Counted from the first letter of the stretch, positions 1-8,738 are shown. The stretch: DNA of 58,661 nucleotides from Phycisphaerales bacterium (GCA_009691805.1 SIAK01000014.1:1-58661); one strand, 5' to 3'. The notes: generated from the sequence alone by a model not told the origin. Program-made: numbers and translations.

Positions 1-615
1 GCGTTGATCCTCGGATTTGTCGCCATCGAGCGGATTCGTCGCTCGCAAGGCACGATGCGCGGGCGCAACTTTGCGATCACGGGCATGGTGCTCGGCGGCG
101 TTGGACTTGTGAGCTCGCTCGCGCTGCAAAACTTCGCACTCTCGACGCTTGATGGTTATGAAACGGAGATGCGAAAGAGCGTGTCGACGCTGCTCATGGA
201 TCCCGACGCAGAGGTCGCAACGTTCACTGCTGCCACGTCAGAAGTCGCGATCTTCGCTGTCGGTACGCCAGGGGTGAACGCGGAAGATCGAGCATCGTTC
301 GCGCGCTCTGTCCGAGATCGTTACGGCGCGTTCGAATCGCTCTCTATAGTTTCGACCGAACCAATCGGATCCATCTTCGAGCCGAGTTTCAATTGGGAAG
401 TGATGTTTCGTTTCGCAGAAGGGAAGTTGATTCCTGGAAGCGTGAAGACAAAGTTGTTCCCGGAGATTGGGTCGATGATGCCCGTTTCGCGCTTGACGAA
501 AGTGCGCTTGGATGTCGGCGACGCAGTGTCGCTGCAACTTCCAGCGCAACAGGCTACGGAACCGACGAAAGAAAAACTGCCCGAGTCAGATGACTCGGGC
601 AGTGTGAAGGACTGA
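1..615 (+). CDS. DUF4190-like membrane protein, 5' end cut by window
   Basis: The frame is open from the first base, so the N-terminus is missing. What is visible starts with the end of a DUF4190-type module: a short helix, the basic stretch IERIRRSQGTMRGR and then a hydrophobic segment (FAITGMVLGGVGLVSSLAL). In that family two membrane segments flank a small loop. After it comes a soluble domain of about 150 residues that I do not recognise, ending in a charged Glu/Ser/Asp tail. Function unknown; presumably membrane-bound with the soluble part on one face. The last codons overlap a strong hairpin that serves as terminator for the convergent gene downstream. Confidence 0.6.
   Translation, partial: ALILGFVAIERIRRSQGTMRGRNFAITGMVLGGVGLVSSLALQNFALSTLDGYETEMRKSVSTLLMDPDAEVATFTAATSEVAIFAVGTPGVNAEDRASFARSVRDRYGAFESLSIVSTEPIGSIFEPSFNWEVMFRFAEGKLIPGSVKTKLFPEIGSMMPVSRLTKVRLDVGDAVSLQLPAQQATEPTKEKLPESDDSGSVKD
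572..602 (-). terminator. Rho-independent terminator of the secreted metalloprotease gene
   Basis: Perfect 12-bp inverted repeat (577-588 with 591-602, arm CTGCCCGAGTCA). Read on the minus strand it is followed by five T (572-576), the classic intrinsic terminator layout. On the plus strand no T run follows. It lies inside the last codons of the convergent DUF4190-like gene. Confidence 0.85.
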
Positions 616-638
616 TTGAAACTGCTCGCGCGTGCGAC

Positions 639-2993
639 TTAGCAGGGACCCCATGCGTTGAGAATGAGCGTGATGTCCGCAGCATCGACGATGCCGTTGC
701 CATCAAGGTCGCCGCTCGCAGTTCCCCATCCGTTGAGCACGATCGTCAGATCGGCGCCATCCACCACACCATTCACATCAACGTCGCCCTGGCATGCTGG
801 TGGAGTAGGAACGCACACGAAGTTGATCATGCCTGCGCCGCCACCGGTTGCGCCACCGACGCGCACATACAGCGGCAAGCCGATGGTCGCCGCGAGGCTC
901 ATCGACGAGGTTCCGTTGGGGCAACCCGCGCCGTTGTCGCTGCAGCCGACGAGCGCTCCGCTTGGCGGACATTGCGCGGAGTACGCGGCGATACGCGTGT
1001 CAAACGCGGTGAGCCCGCAGGTTGCAACGGTCAGCGTGCCTGTGCAGGTCGGGATGTAGGCGTACCAAACATCATTCGCAACGACAGTCCCGAATCCCTG
1101 ATCGCAGGAAACGGGAAGTGAGAGTGCGCTGTTGGTCGCGTAGGTGGAATTGAAAGAGACAAGCCCATCGGTCATCAACACGATCGCGCTGCTGCACTCG
1201 TCATTGGCGGGCGGCGTTCCGGCGATGATCTGAATGTCATCGATAAACCATTCGTCATCAAAGGTATCGCCGTTGGTGCGGAATCGCAGACGGAACTTGT
1301 TGTGCTTGGCCGCTGCGGGCAGCGTGTGTTCGTATCGCGTGAACGTAGTCTGTGTTCCACCAACGCTCGTGATCGTGTTGAGGACGACCCAGTCGTTCGC
1401 GTTGTTGAAGTACTCCACCGTGAGTGTCTCGCCCGCTTCAACGGTGACATACTCCGTGTAGTAACTGAGCACGACGGGCGCAGTGATTCCACTGAGTAGG
1501 ATGATGTTCGAACGGATTTCGTCGTCGTCGTATTCGCCAGCACCAGTCGAATCGAGATTGAGAGAGCGCGAGGCGGAAGGCTCATTCGTCGCCGATGGCG
1601 AAGTCTGTCCGCCATCGATGTAGTTCCACTTCGTCGGGTCGATCGTCGTGTTGTTCATTTGATCCAAGAACGGCAGCGACTGAGGAGCGGTCATCGCAGT
1701 GTCGCACGCGACCGCGTCGCGATAGGCGACGATTTGCGCAATCGAAGTGGGGCTGAACTTGAGATTCGCGCCTGTTGTTCCGTTACAACTGTTGATCAAA
1801 GAGCACATGATGTTGCATGGACTCGCTCCGTCGCAGTGGCCGGCCTGCCAGTTGTGTCCGACTTCATGCGCCGAGAGCGAAGTGCGGTAATCGGCGATGG
1901 TGGTGAAGCGGCTTTCGACCGCGCTAAACGCGAGGTTGCCATTGCCCGAGCAATCGGATCCAACCTGATTGCAAGTGACGCCGAGCCACGCAAGTCCGAT
2001 CACGCTTCCCGTGATCGTCTTGCCCGTGAAGAGTTGCGCGACATCGCGCTGAATGCCCACCTCTGGCGCGGTGATCCACTTCTGGCGGAACTCGCAAAGA
2101 AGATCCGTCATGACGCTCGTGGTGTAAGGATCCGTCGCGGTCGTGCGCACAACAAAGGTCGTGTACTCGTAAGTGATGTTCACATCGCGGTCGTACACGA
2201 GCGACACATTGTTCATGACATTCTCAATGTCATTGACCGTGTTCGTCGCGCTATTGCTGTTCTTCTGGAAGAACTCATAGTCCGCGTCAAACGCAATCTC
2301 CGCGATGAACGGCGTGGCTCCTGCGATGCCGCCATCACCTGCGCCACTTGCGCCTTCGAGTGCAGGATCGCCGTCGGCGCCGGGGTTGAATCCTTCCGTC
2401 AGCCAATCCGGAAGCGCGAGATTCGCGTTGTCGTTGCCGCATCCACCGCTGAGTGGAAGCACTTGATCATGGCGATAAATCACATGGGAGTTCGCGCTTG
2501 CGGTTGCAGAGAAATCGCTCGCGGGTTGAATGAACCAAGTGCCTTCGACAGCATCGATCATTGCCCAGAGTTTTCCATCAATCACACTCGCTGCAATTCG
2601 AACATCGAGATTGGACGCGAGCGTTCCGCGGTAGGTACGCGCAGGAGGAAGCGGAACTTCGCGCAGCGCGCCCGTGCCTTCATCCAAGAGAAGTTTCGCG
2701 TTGACGCTGCGCAGACTTGTGCGATAGAGGCGGAGCGTTTCTTGCTGCCCCTGCAGATTCACGGTGATTTCCGCGACTTCAGGAATACCCGCAGGGACGT
2801 TCAACTGAACAGTCGTGAAATGCGTCAAGCCGGGGATCGTGAGCGGTGCGTCCGCCTTAGGTGCGGCTGCTTGGGTGATCCGCGTTTTCGCGTTGCCACC
2901 TTTGGGCGGCGCGATCGAGGAGACTGCCATCGCCGAAGAAGCGACGAGTGCGAGCGGAAGGGCGAGGAGAGCGGTGATCGAATGCGTCTTCAT
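639..2993 (-). CDS. Secreted zinc metalloprotease (metzincin-like) with C-terminal dockerin-like repeats
   Basis: A 784-residue exported protein. It begins with a typical signal peptide (Lys-Thr-His, then a Leu/Ala-rich core ending SSAMA). Residues 376-386 read HEVGHNWQAGH, the HExxHxxxxxH zinc site of metzincins, followed shortly by Cys-rich sequence and NIM that may be the Met-turn; the Gly usual at position 8 of the motif is Gln here. A later region (about 480-620) looks like a beta-rich carbohydrate- or protein-binding module. The last 50 residues hold two dockerin-like loops (DVNGVVDGADL, DLDGNGIVDAADI), frequent at the ends of planctomycete surface proteins. An ATG 66 bases upstream (3057-3059) has GAAGG at 7 bases and could be the start, but the signal peptide fits the inner ATG. 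Substrate unknown; likely extracellular proteolysis. Confidence 0.8.
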   Translation of the reverse strand: MKTHSITALLALPLALVASSAMAVSSIAPPKGGNAKTRITQAAAPKADAPLTIPGLTHFTTVQLNVPAGIPEVAEITVNLQGQQETLRLYRTSLRSVNAKLLLDEGTGALREVPLPPARTYRGTLASNLDVRIAASVIDGKLWAMIDAVEGTWFIQPASDFSATASANSHVIYRHDQVLPLSGGCGNDNANLALPDWLTEGFNPGADGDPALEGASGAGDGGIAGATPFIAEIAFDADYEFFQKNSNSATNTVNDIENVMNNVSLVYDRDVNITYEYTTFVVRTTATDPYTTSVMTDLLCEFRQKWITAPEVGIQRDVAQLFTGKTITGSVIGLAWLGVTCNQVGSDCSGNGNLAFSAVESRFTTIADYRTSLSAHEVGHNWQAGHCDGASPCNIMCSLINSCNGTTGANLKFSPTSIAQIVAYRDAVACDTAMTAPQSLPFLDQMNNTTIDPTKWNYIDGGQTSPSATNEPSASRSLNLDSTGAGEYDDDEIRSNIILLSGITAPVVLSYYTEYVTVEAGETLTVEYFNNANDWVVLNTITSVGGTQTTFTRYEHTLPAAAKHNKFRLRFRTNGDTFDDEWFIDDIQIIAGTPPANDECSSAIVLMTDGLVSFNSTYATNSALSLPVSCDQGFGTVVANDVWYAYIPTCTGTLTVATCGLTAFDTRIAAYSAQCPPSGALVGCSDNGAGCPNGTSSMSLAATIGLPLYVRVGGATGGGAGMINFVCVPTPPACQGDVDVNGVVDGADLTIVLNGWGTASGDLDGNGIVDAADITLILNAWGPC

Positions 2994-3098
2994 AGGGGTA
3001 GCGTCCGCGAGTAAACGGGTGCAAAGTATCTTCGGATTAACGAAGCGAGCTTGCTGCATGTTCGTGCCTTCGCGAAAGTGAGTTCCAAAGTTCGTTCT

Positions 3099-3135
3099 AA
3101 AAAAACCGAGGCCCAGCTCGAAAGCCAGGCCCCGG
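3099..3135 (-). terminator. Rho-independent terminator of the second dockerin-like gene
   Basis: On the minus strand a 12-pair stem (3106-3117 with 3124-3135, three G-U pairs) with a six-base loop is followed by seven T. It lies 72 bases after the stop of the gene ending at 3208. Confidence 0.8.
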
Positions 3136-3207
3136 GGGTATGCATCGGAGGATCACATGGCTGTCTGAAGTGCAATGCGCCTCATGGCGAGCATTGCGTT
3201 CCGTGCC

Positions 3208-4593
3208 TTATGACCAAACATTGAGCATCGCGGCGAGGTCAGCAGCATCCACGATACCGTTGCCGTCAATGTCACCGCTTCCAGTCCCGCCCCAGTTGTT
3301 GAGGAGGATCGCAAGGTCAGCGCCGTCGACGATGCCGTCACCATTGAGGTCGCCAGGAGCGGCCGCTGGCGCGCCAGGAGTCTTCACGGTTGCAACGATA
3401 GAAGTTGGATCGCCAGCGGAGCCCGGTCGGAAGAGACCGATCGTGGCATTCGCCTGCGTCGGCGCGGTGTTCGCATCGAACCAGAAGTTGTACAGCGTCG
3501 AATACTTCAGCGCGTTCGCGTTGACATTCTGCGCGTAGGTCTGGCTCGCCCAAGTGATGGCGCCACCCGAAACGCTCGAAGTCCAATCAGTTCCGACGGT
3601 TGGATCACCCGAGTGGTAGCCAACATCATGGAAGCCGATGCCTGTGACGGTCACGCCCGCTGGAACCGGAACAGAGAACGATTGACCCGCGCGATGCGAG
3701 TTCAAGTTCTGCACCGCGTACTCGTAGCGGTAAGTGCCGTTGCCATTATCGCGAACATAGAAACCAACGATCATGCGACCATCATTGATGATGTCGATGT
3801 TGATCGTGGTGACGGCAGTGTTGTAGACGCGCCATGATTCAATCGCTGGTTTCTGCTGATTCGTTGCACCCGTGAGCGAGATGGCCCACGTCGACTGATT
3901 CACCGTGAACGCGCGCCATGATGCGTTGTTGTTGTCATTCAGCGCGAGCGCGTCTTGCGGATGGATGTACTGACCTTCCGCGATGAACACTGCACCTGGA
4001 TGTGTCGTTGTGTTCAAGTCCGCTTGTGCAACCTGAAGTCGACGGCCGATCGTCGCGGGAGCCGAGGGCATGCCTGCGTTCGGTATGCCGGGGAATGCGC
4101 CGGTTGCACCGTTCACTTCGCTGCGCGTACCGAGATCGCCTTGCGAACCGTTGAGGCTCGAGGTGTAGGGATCAGAGCAACCAACGCCGAGGAGCGATGG
4201 GCATCCGCTGCCTGCGGGCGTGCAGGTTCCGCAGAGGTTCTGCTGCAATGCGCAGTAACCATGCTTGCCCCACGACATGCCGATTTGTTCAAGGCGACCA
4301 GCTTCCACGCGATACATGCCCATGGGGATGTACGGGTGGTTCACGTTTGGTCCTGCGTACCAATTGAGTTGCGCAGTTCCGATGTTGCAACTTGTAGTAC
4401 CGAATGCGTAGGCGCGAATGCCACCAACAGCACCGTACGTTGAAACATCGGGAATGGCGCCGACGATAACGTCAGCACCGAGCGACGCTGTCCCGCCGTC
4501 GTTTTTTCCTGTGCCAGCGGTTGCGTCAACTTGACCGAGGAAAATGGCGACGCCGCCAAGAAGTAATCCGCCGAGGGTAAGACTGATCTTCAC
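3208..4593 (-). CDS. Secreted protein of unknown function with dockerin-like C-terminus
   Basis: 461 residues. I start it at the GTG at 4591-4593 because AGGAG lies seven bases upstream and the protein then opens with a clean signal peptide (KISLTLGGLLLGGVAIFLG, cleavage after DATA). The body has no motif I can name; it is rich in Gly, Asn, Thr and Tyr, contains a Cys-rich stretch (CGTCTPAGSGCPSLLGVGC) and looks like an extracellular beta-rich protein. The C-terminus carries two dockerin-like loops (DLNGDGIVDGADLAILLNNW and DIDGNGIVDAADLAAMLNVW) closely related to those of the neighbouring metalloprotease. The shared tail suggests a common anchoring or assembly route. Own terminator downstream. 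Confidence 0.75.
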   Translation of the reverse strand: MKISLTLGGLLLGGVAIFLGQVDATAGTGKNDGGTASLGADVIVGAIPDVSTYGAVGGIRAYAFGTTSCNIGTAQLNWYAGPNVNHPYIPMGMYRVEAGRLEQIGMSWGKHGYCALQQNLCGTCTPAGSGCPSLLGVGCSDPYTSSLNGSQGDLGTRSEVNGATGAFPGIPNAGMPSAPATIGRRLQVAQADLNTTTHPGAVFIAEGQYIHPQDALALNDNNNASWRAFTVNQSTWAISLTGATNQQKPAIESWRVYNTAVTTINIDIINDGRMIVGFYVRDNGNGTYRYEYAVQNLNSHRAGQSFSVPVPAGVTVTGIGFHDVGYHSGDPTVGTDWTSSVSGGAITWASQTYAQNVNANALKYSTLYNFWFDANTAPTQANATIGLFRPGSAGDPTSIVATVKTPGAPAAAPGDLNGDGIVDGADLAILLNNWGGTGSGDIDGNGIVDAADLAAMLNVWS

Positions 4594-4600
4594 GAGTGAA

Positions 4601-4605
4601 CTCCT
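4601..4605 (-). promoter_or_regulatory. Ribosome-binding site fixing a GTG start
   Basis: AGGAG on the minus strand, seven bases before GTG 4593. The in-frame ATG at 4650 has no such site and would put 19 polar residues before the signal peptide, so this site decides the start. Confidence 0.7.
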
Positions 4606-4795
4606 GTGTCTGGTCTGAGTGCTGCGAAAAAACCGTTGCCCGACTTCCATGATGGAAGCAGGTAGGTACGTAGGGAAGGTAACTCAGGGTTCAGACAAAG
4701 CGAACAGAAGTTGAGGAATTTTCGGATGAAATGCAGGGGGTATGCCTCGACCAGGCGGAACTTCCGAACGGAGTTACTCGCGATGTGCCATCGGC

Positions 4796-4836
4796 AAAAA
4801 TGACAAGTCCCCGCGGCGTACACTCCGCGGGGACTT
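4796..4836 (-). terminator. Rho-independent terminator of PEP-CTERM-like gene 1
   Basis: Perfect 12-bp stem (AAGTCCCCGCGG at 4805-4816 with 4825-4836), eight-base loop, then on the minus strand GTCA and five T. Its outer arm AAGTCCCC is shared with the terminator of the paralogue at 6082-6115. Confidence 0.8.
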
Positions 4837-4889
4837 GGATCTTGCATGTAATTTACTGTCGCCATCGACAGTTCATCGAGGCACCTAAA

Positions 4890-5552
4890 TTAGGCGCGAC
4901 GACGACGACCAACGAGACCTGCGAGACCGAGAAGGGCAACTGCGCCTGGGGTTGGCAGGGAGAAGAGGCCTTCACCGAACTGCACTGGTGAACCAGCGAT
5001 GCCGTTGTTGTATCCGACCTTCATGAAGAAGGTGCGGCCTGCGGTGTCGCCAGCTGCGAGAACCATCTGTGCGAGGAGCACGTTGCCAGCGCTGTTCACA
5101 CGACCCTGAAGGTTCGGTGGGTTCGAGTTGAACCAGCCTGCCACGCCAGCGGTTGCGCCGTCTGGAATGCCGGTTTGGTTGAGGCCTGCAGTGCCCCAAC
5201 CTGGGTCGCCGTTCGTGGCGTTGCCCGAAGAGAAGCCCGTACCGCCACCGATGCAGACGAACGAATCCGCTGCGCCTGGTACGAGGACGAACTGTGGATT
5301 CCAAGTACCAATAGTGGTCGAAGGTACGCCACCTGTGATGGCATCCACATGGACGAAACCCTGGAGGGACGAACCAGCCAGTGCATGGATCTGGAAGGCG
5401 TTAAGGACGGTGTCGGTTGCGCCGTTGAACGAACCGAAGACTTGATACACGTTGTATCCAGCGACGGTCGATGAGACGACGGTGTAACCGGTGAATGACG
5501 CGTTTGCTGCGCCGACGACCGCGAGTGCGGCTGCGAGTCCGAGAATTTTCAT
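4890..5552 (-). CDS. Secreted PEP-CTERM-like protein, paralogue 1
   Basis: 220 residues. The start at 5552 has GGAG seven bases upstream and opens a signal peptide (KILGLAAALAVVGAANA). The C-terminus is a short sorting-type tail: Pro-Thr-Pro, a hydrophobic helix and an Arg cluster (GAVALLGLAGLVGRRRRA). In PEP-CTERM and related systems such tails are recognised by an exosortase-type enzyme and cut; no such enzyme is in this window. The middle shares a block with the downstream paralogue (NPQFVL, then GGGTGFSSGNATN and GTAG). No catalytic motif seen; probably a structural surface or matrix protein. Followed by a strong terminator, so a single-gene transcript. Confidence 0.75.
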   Translation of the reverse strand: MKILGLAAALAVVGAANASFTGYTVVSSTVAGYNVYQVFGSFNGATDTVLNAFQIHALAGSSLQGFVHVDAITGGVPSTTIGTWNPQFVLVPGAADSFVCIGGGTGFSSGNATNGDPGWGTAGLNQTGIPDGATAGVAGWFNSNPPNLQGRVNSAGNVLLAQMVLAAGDTAGRTFFMKVGYNNGIAGSPVQFGEGLFSLPTPGAVALLGLAGLVGRRRRA

Positions 5553-6072
5553 CTCTCTCTGCTCCAAAAAAGGGGGGATCAAACAGGGGACACAATTAGC
5601 AACGCACGAACTCAGTTGTCGTCTTGAGAGTACGCAAACTGCCCTAAGGTCCCTGTCGATCCGCCTCGCTTTGAGGTCAGATCCTCCGCATCGAGAATGG
5701 CGCGGAAGCGAGGTGAGTCAAGAAAAAGGGAGGCAAATGCACACAACCTTTTGAGATGCAAGTTCTAGGACGTAGAGGAGAGATTGGGTTGCCGTAGCAT
5801 TTCTCTGCGGAAAGATCTGAGCATTGCGAGCGATGTAAGGCGGATAGCAGGACGCCTGCGGCCGACACCCGTCTGTCTGTGATTTCAGAGCGTTCCGCAA
5901 CTCCCATGCACGAAAGGGCTGCAGCGGCGACGGCGAGCCGTAAAGCCAGCGAGAGCAGGGAGATCAGAAAAACTGAGGAAGACGACCGGTCTTGGGGCGG
6001 GCATCGTCCCTGCGACACCATGCATTCGCGGAGTTCCCAAACCGGCTGGGAATTCTCATGTTCACGGGGTGC
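5553..6072. other. About 520-base intergenic stretch without a supported gene
   Basis: Lies between two tandem paralogues on the minus strand. Short frames exist on both strands but none has a ribosome-binding site together with a recognisable protein. The part next to 5552 must carry the promoter and leader of paralogue 1; a TTGACT-like hexamer (minus strand, about 5718-5723) is the best -35 candidate but has no convincing -10. I see no tRNA, repeat array or strong hairpin here, apart from a weak TTCCCA/TGGGAA inverted repeat at 6034-6052. Confidence 0.5.
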
Positions 6073-6115
6073 AAAATCACAAGTCCCCCGCCTACCGTGA
6101 AGTAGGCGGGGGACT
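6073..6115 (-). terminator. Rho-independent terminator of PEP-CTERM-like gene 2
   Basis: Perfect 14-bp stem (6082-6095 with 6102-6115), six-base loop, followed on the minus strand by TGTGATTTTGC. The T tract is weaker than in the neighbouring terminators, but the stem is very stable. Confidence 0.75.
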
Positions 6116-6184
6116 GATTTAGCGAGCGATGTTCAGACTTCGCTTCTCGAATTCACGATGCATAAACGCGTCGTGAGATTTCGA

Positions 6185-6880
6185 TTAGGCGCGTCGGCGA
6201 CGGCCAACGAGACCTGCGAGACCGAGAAGGGCAACTGCGCCTGGAGCTGGGATCTGGCCGAGGGTGAAGGTGCCTTCAGCGAACTGCACTGGTGCACCAG
6301 CGACGCCGTTGTTGTATCCGACCTTGAGGAACATGGTGATCGAGGCAGCGTCAGCGATGACGAACTGTCCGAGTCGGACCTGTCCAGCGCCGTTCACACG
6401 ACCCTGAATGTTCGGTGGGTTCGAGTTGAACCAACCTGGCCCGATTGTGTGGTTGTTGGGCGATGGGAATGGAATCTGCGCTTGATTGAATCCAGCAGTG
6501 CCGAACGAAGGATCAGCGTTCGTGGCGTTGCCCGAAGAGAAGCCCGTACCGCCACCGACGCAGAGGAACGAATCCCATGCGGCCGAATCGAGCACAAACT
6601 GTGGGTTCCAAGTACCAACCGTGTTCGAGCTCATGCCACCGTTGAGGGCATCCGCATGGTAAAAGCCAGCGCTGAAGCCAGCGTTGCTTTCGTTGTTGAT
6701 GTGGAAGAAGTTCAGTGCGGTATCTGTGGGGCCGTTGAAGTTTGCGTAAACCACATACTTCGTGAGACCACCCTGAGATCCGCCGCTGACAGCGCTGTAA
6801 CTGGTAAATGTCGCGGACGCTGCGCCAGCGATCGATGCGGCCACAAGGCCAACGAGTGCAAAATTCTGTGCAATCTTCAT
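6185..6880 (-). CDS. Secreted PEP-CTERM-like protein, paralogue 2
   Basis: 231 residues, start ATG with AGGGAG eight bases upstream. Signal peptide KIAQNFALVGLVAASIAGAASA; C-terminal sorting-type tail identical to that of paralogue 1 (GAVALLGLAGLVGRRRRA), preceded by Gln-Ile-Pro-Ala-Pro. The central GGGTGFSSGNATN block is shared too. At DNA level the tail-coding 60 bases and the central block are almost identical between the two genes, while the rest is diverged, so the pair arose by tandem duplication, perhaps with later gene conversion. Expected to be exported and anchored or processed at the cell surface. Function beyond that is unknown. Confidence 0.75.
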   Translation of the reverse strand: MKIAQNFALVGLVAASIAGAASATFTSYSAVSGGSQGGLTKYVVYANFNGPTDTALNFFHINNESNAGFSAGFYHADALNGGMSSNTVGTWNPQFVLDSAAWDSFLCVGGGTGFSSGNATNADPSFGTAGFNQAQIPFPSPNNHTIGPGWFNSNPPNIQGRVNGAGQVRLGQFVIADAASITMFLKVGYNNGVAGAPVQFAEGTFTLGQIPAPGAVALLGLAGLVGRRRRA

Positions 6881-6986
6881 TTCAAAAACTCCCTAAATCC
6901 CTAAACACAACGAAGCTGGTGAGGATTGCTCCGCGGTCCCTCTAAAGTGGCCCCGCCCTTTACGGGGTTCCCTCTACCTCACACGG

Positions 6987-7014
6987 AAAGTACTTCACAC
7001 AGAAGGTGTGTCAA
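6987..7014 (-). promoter_or_regulatory. Sigma-70-type promoter of PEP-CTERM-like gene 2
   Basis: On the minus strand TTGACA (7009-7014), 16-base spacer, TACTTT (6987-6992). The gene start at 6880 is about 100 bases downstream, leaving a leader with a good Shine-Dalgarno site. Confidence 0.5.
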
Positions 7015-7089
7015 GGAATCGGAGAAAATTGCCGCATGTGGTTTTGACGAAGAATCGGTCTGTGCGGTTATAGGCACCGAACATGGCGA

Positions 7090-8724
7090 TCAAATCGCAG
7101 AAACTGCGTTCGCGTGGAGAAGAAGCGGGGATGCTCCTACCACTTTGGCGCGATGGATTGTCCCGAGTGAGGCGGTCCAGTCACCCGCGGGCACGTCGAT
7201 CACCACAATCATGTCGCCTTGGGTGCGGCCTAAGAGCTGCGTTCCCTGCCGTGGCTTCGTCCGGTTCCACAGCAACTGGACGTTCTTGGATCCTGGGTGG
7301 ATCGGTGCGTCATCCTCTGAAGGACTGGATGACTCGCGTGGCGTGTTGTGAACTCGCACCTTTTCAAGAAGCACTTCGACCTCACGCCCGATCCAACGCT
7401 CGTGGACTTCTCGACTGATCTCCGTTTGAAGATCGAGCAGTCGATTGTTGCGGAGCTTCTTTGTTTCAAGCGGAACATCGTCCGTGAATCGATCGATCGC
7501 GACCGTGCCAGGGCGCGCGGAGTACTTGAAAATATAGTTGTTCTTGAAGGGGACGCGCCGCACCAACGCGCAGGTCGCTTCGAAGTCTTCGTCTGTTTCC
7601 GTGGGAAATCCAACGATGAAGTCGCCCGCGATCGTCGCATCGGGAAGATATGCAAACACACGATCGACAAACTCGAGGTACTCGCCGACGGTGTAGCCGC
7701 GGTTCATGAGTTTGAGAATGCGATCCGACCCAGATTGCGCGGGCGCATGGATGTAGTTGCAAATACGCGGCGAATCGCGCATGACTTCGAGCACGTCCGC
7801 GCCGAAATCGCGAGGGTAACTCGTAAGAAATCGAATCCGCTGGAGGTGCGGGACTTCGTCGTGAATGCGCGAGAGAAGCTCGGCAAAGGTCGTGGTTCGA
7901 ACGCCCGCGCTGAGCACGGCGGTGTTTCGAAATGCATTCAATCCTGGGCCAACCTGCGGCAGTTCGGCGCCATCGCTTCCGACCGCCGAGCCATGCACAT
8001 ATCTATAGTGATTGACTGTTTGCCCGAGCAGCGTGATCTCGACAACGCCAGAATCCGCGAGCCTTCGGCATTCTTCGACGATGGAATCTGGCGGCCGATG
8101 CACTTCCGCGCCACGTGTGTTCGGCACGACGCAATAGGTGCAGAACTTGTTGCATCCGCGGGTGATGCGAACGTACGCGCTGCGTCGTTCGGTCGTTGCA
8201 TCCACCGGTTCAAACGCGCGGCTGAGGTCGAGGAGTTCGAGATTGTCATCCGCAGCGGCGAGCGTAGAAGATCGACGACTCTTGTTTCCTGCGAGCGCAG
8301 AGCGCGCGTCCTTACTCAGCCGCGGCGCGTCCTCGCCGAGCGCCATGCTCCTGCGCATGTTTTCGATGAGATTCGGCAATCGATCCAGTTCGCCCGGGCC
8401 GCAGAGCAGATCCACCTGCGGATAGCGGCGGAAGATGTCCTTGCCGTCGCGTTCCGCCATGCAGCCGATCACGCCGAGGACGACGCTCTCGCCATCGCGC
8501 TTGCGCTGCCCGATGAGCCCGAGTCGGCTGTACGCCTTGTGCTCCGCTTGCTCGCGCACCGAACACGTGTTGTAGAGGACGACATCCGCGGTCTTCCAAT
8601 CCTCGATGAATCGATATCCAAGCGTCACGAGCGCGCCGCGCACGAGTTCGCTGTCGAGTTCATTCATCTGGCAGCCGAATGTCTCGAGATAGACGGTCGG
8701 CGCGGTGGAGGGAGAGTCGGACAT
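7090..8724 (-). CDS. miaB: tRNA-2-methylthio-N6-dimethylallyladenosine synthase MiaB
   Basis: 544 residues. Radical-SAM methylthiotransferase that adds the 2-methylthio group to i6A37 of tRNAs reading UNN codons. N-terminal UPF0004 domain with its three cluster cysteines (TFGCQMNE, YNTCSVRE, GVIGCMAER), radical-SAM motif CNKFCTYC followed by VVPNTRGAEVHRP, and a C-terminal TRAM-like RNA-binding domain. The wording after the SAM motif favours MiaB over RimO or MtaB. It is about 60-90 residues longer than usual, with inserts near residues 135-175 and 245-285 and in the TRAM domain. Start at ATG 8724: no Shine-Dalgarno site, but TATCCT ends eight bases upstream, suggesting a leaderless transcript. 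Divergent from ftsW. Confidence 0.9.
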   Translation of the reverse strand: MSDSPSTAPTVYLETFGCQMNELDSELVRGALVTLGYRFIEDWKTADVVLYNTCSVREQAEHKAYSRLGLIGQRKRDGESVVLGVIGCMAERDGKDIFRRYPQVDLLCGPGELDRLPNLIENMRRSMALGEDAPRLSKDARSALAGNKSRRSSTLAAADDNLELLDLSRAFEPVDATTERRSAYVRITRGCNKFCTYCVVPNTRGAEVHRPPDSIVEECRRLADSGVVEITLLGQTVNHYRYVHGSAVGSDGAELPQVGPGLNAFRNTAVLSAGVRTTTFAELLSRIHDEVPHLQRIRFLTSYPRDFGADVLEVMRDSPRICNYIHAPAQSGSDRILKLMNRGYTVGEYLEFVDRVFAYLPDATIAGDFIVGFPTETDEDFEATCALVRRVPFKNNYIFKYSARPGTVAIDRFTDDVPLETKKLRNNRLLDLQTEISREVHERWIGREVEVLLEKVRVHNTPRESSSPSEDDAPIHPGSKNVQLLWNRTKPRQGTQLLGRTQGDMIVVIDVPAGDWTASLGTIHRAKVVGASPLLLHANAVSAI

Positions 8725-8732
8725 CGTCGGCA

Positions 8733-8738
8733 AGGATA
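8733..8738 (-). promoter_or_regulatory. -10-like element (TATCCT) directly before miaB
   Basis: Minus-strand TATCCT ends eight bases before the ATG at 8724. Same hexamer as in the rplM and superoxide dismutase promoters. If used, transcription would begin at or within a base or two of the start codon. Confidence 0.4.

Noticed and set aside
1659-3014. Plus-strand 451-codon frame opposite the metalloprotease
   Set aside because: No ribosome-binding site or motif; the reverse strand holds signal peptide, zinc site and dockerin repeats.
5677-6021. Minus-strand frame with a hydrophobic stretch in the 520-base gap
   Set aside because: No ribosome-binding site, no recognisable domain, and codon use unlike its neighbours.
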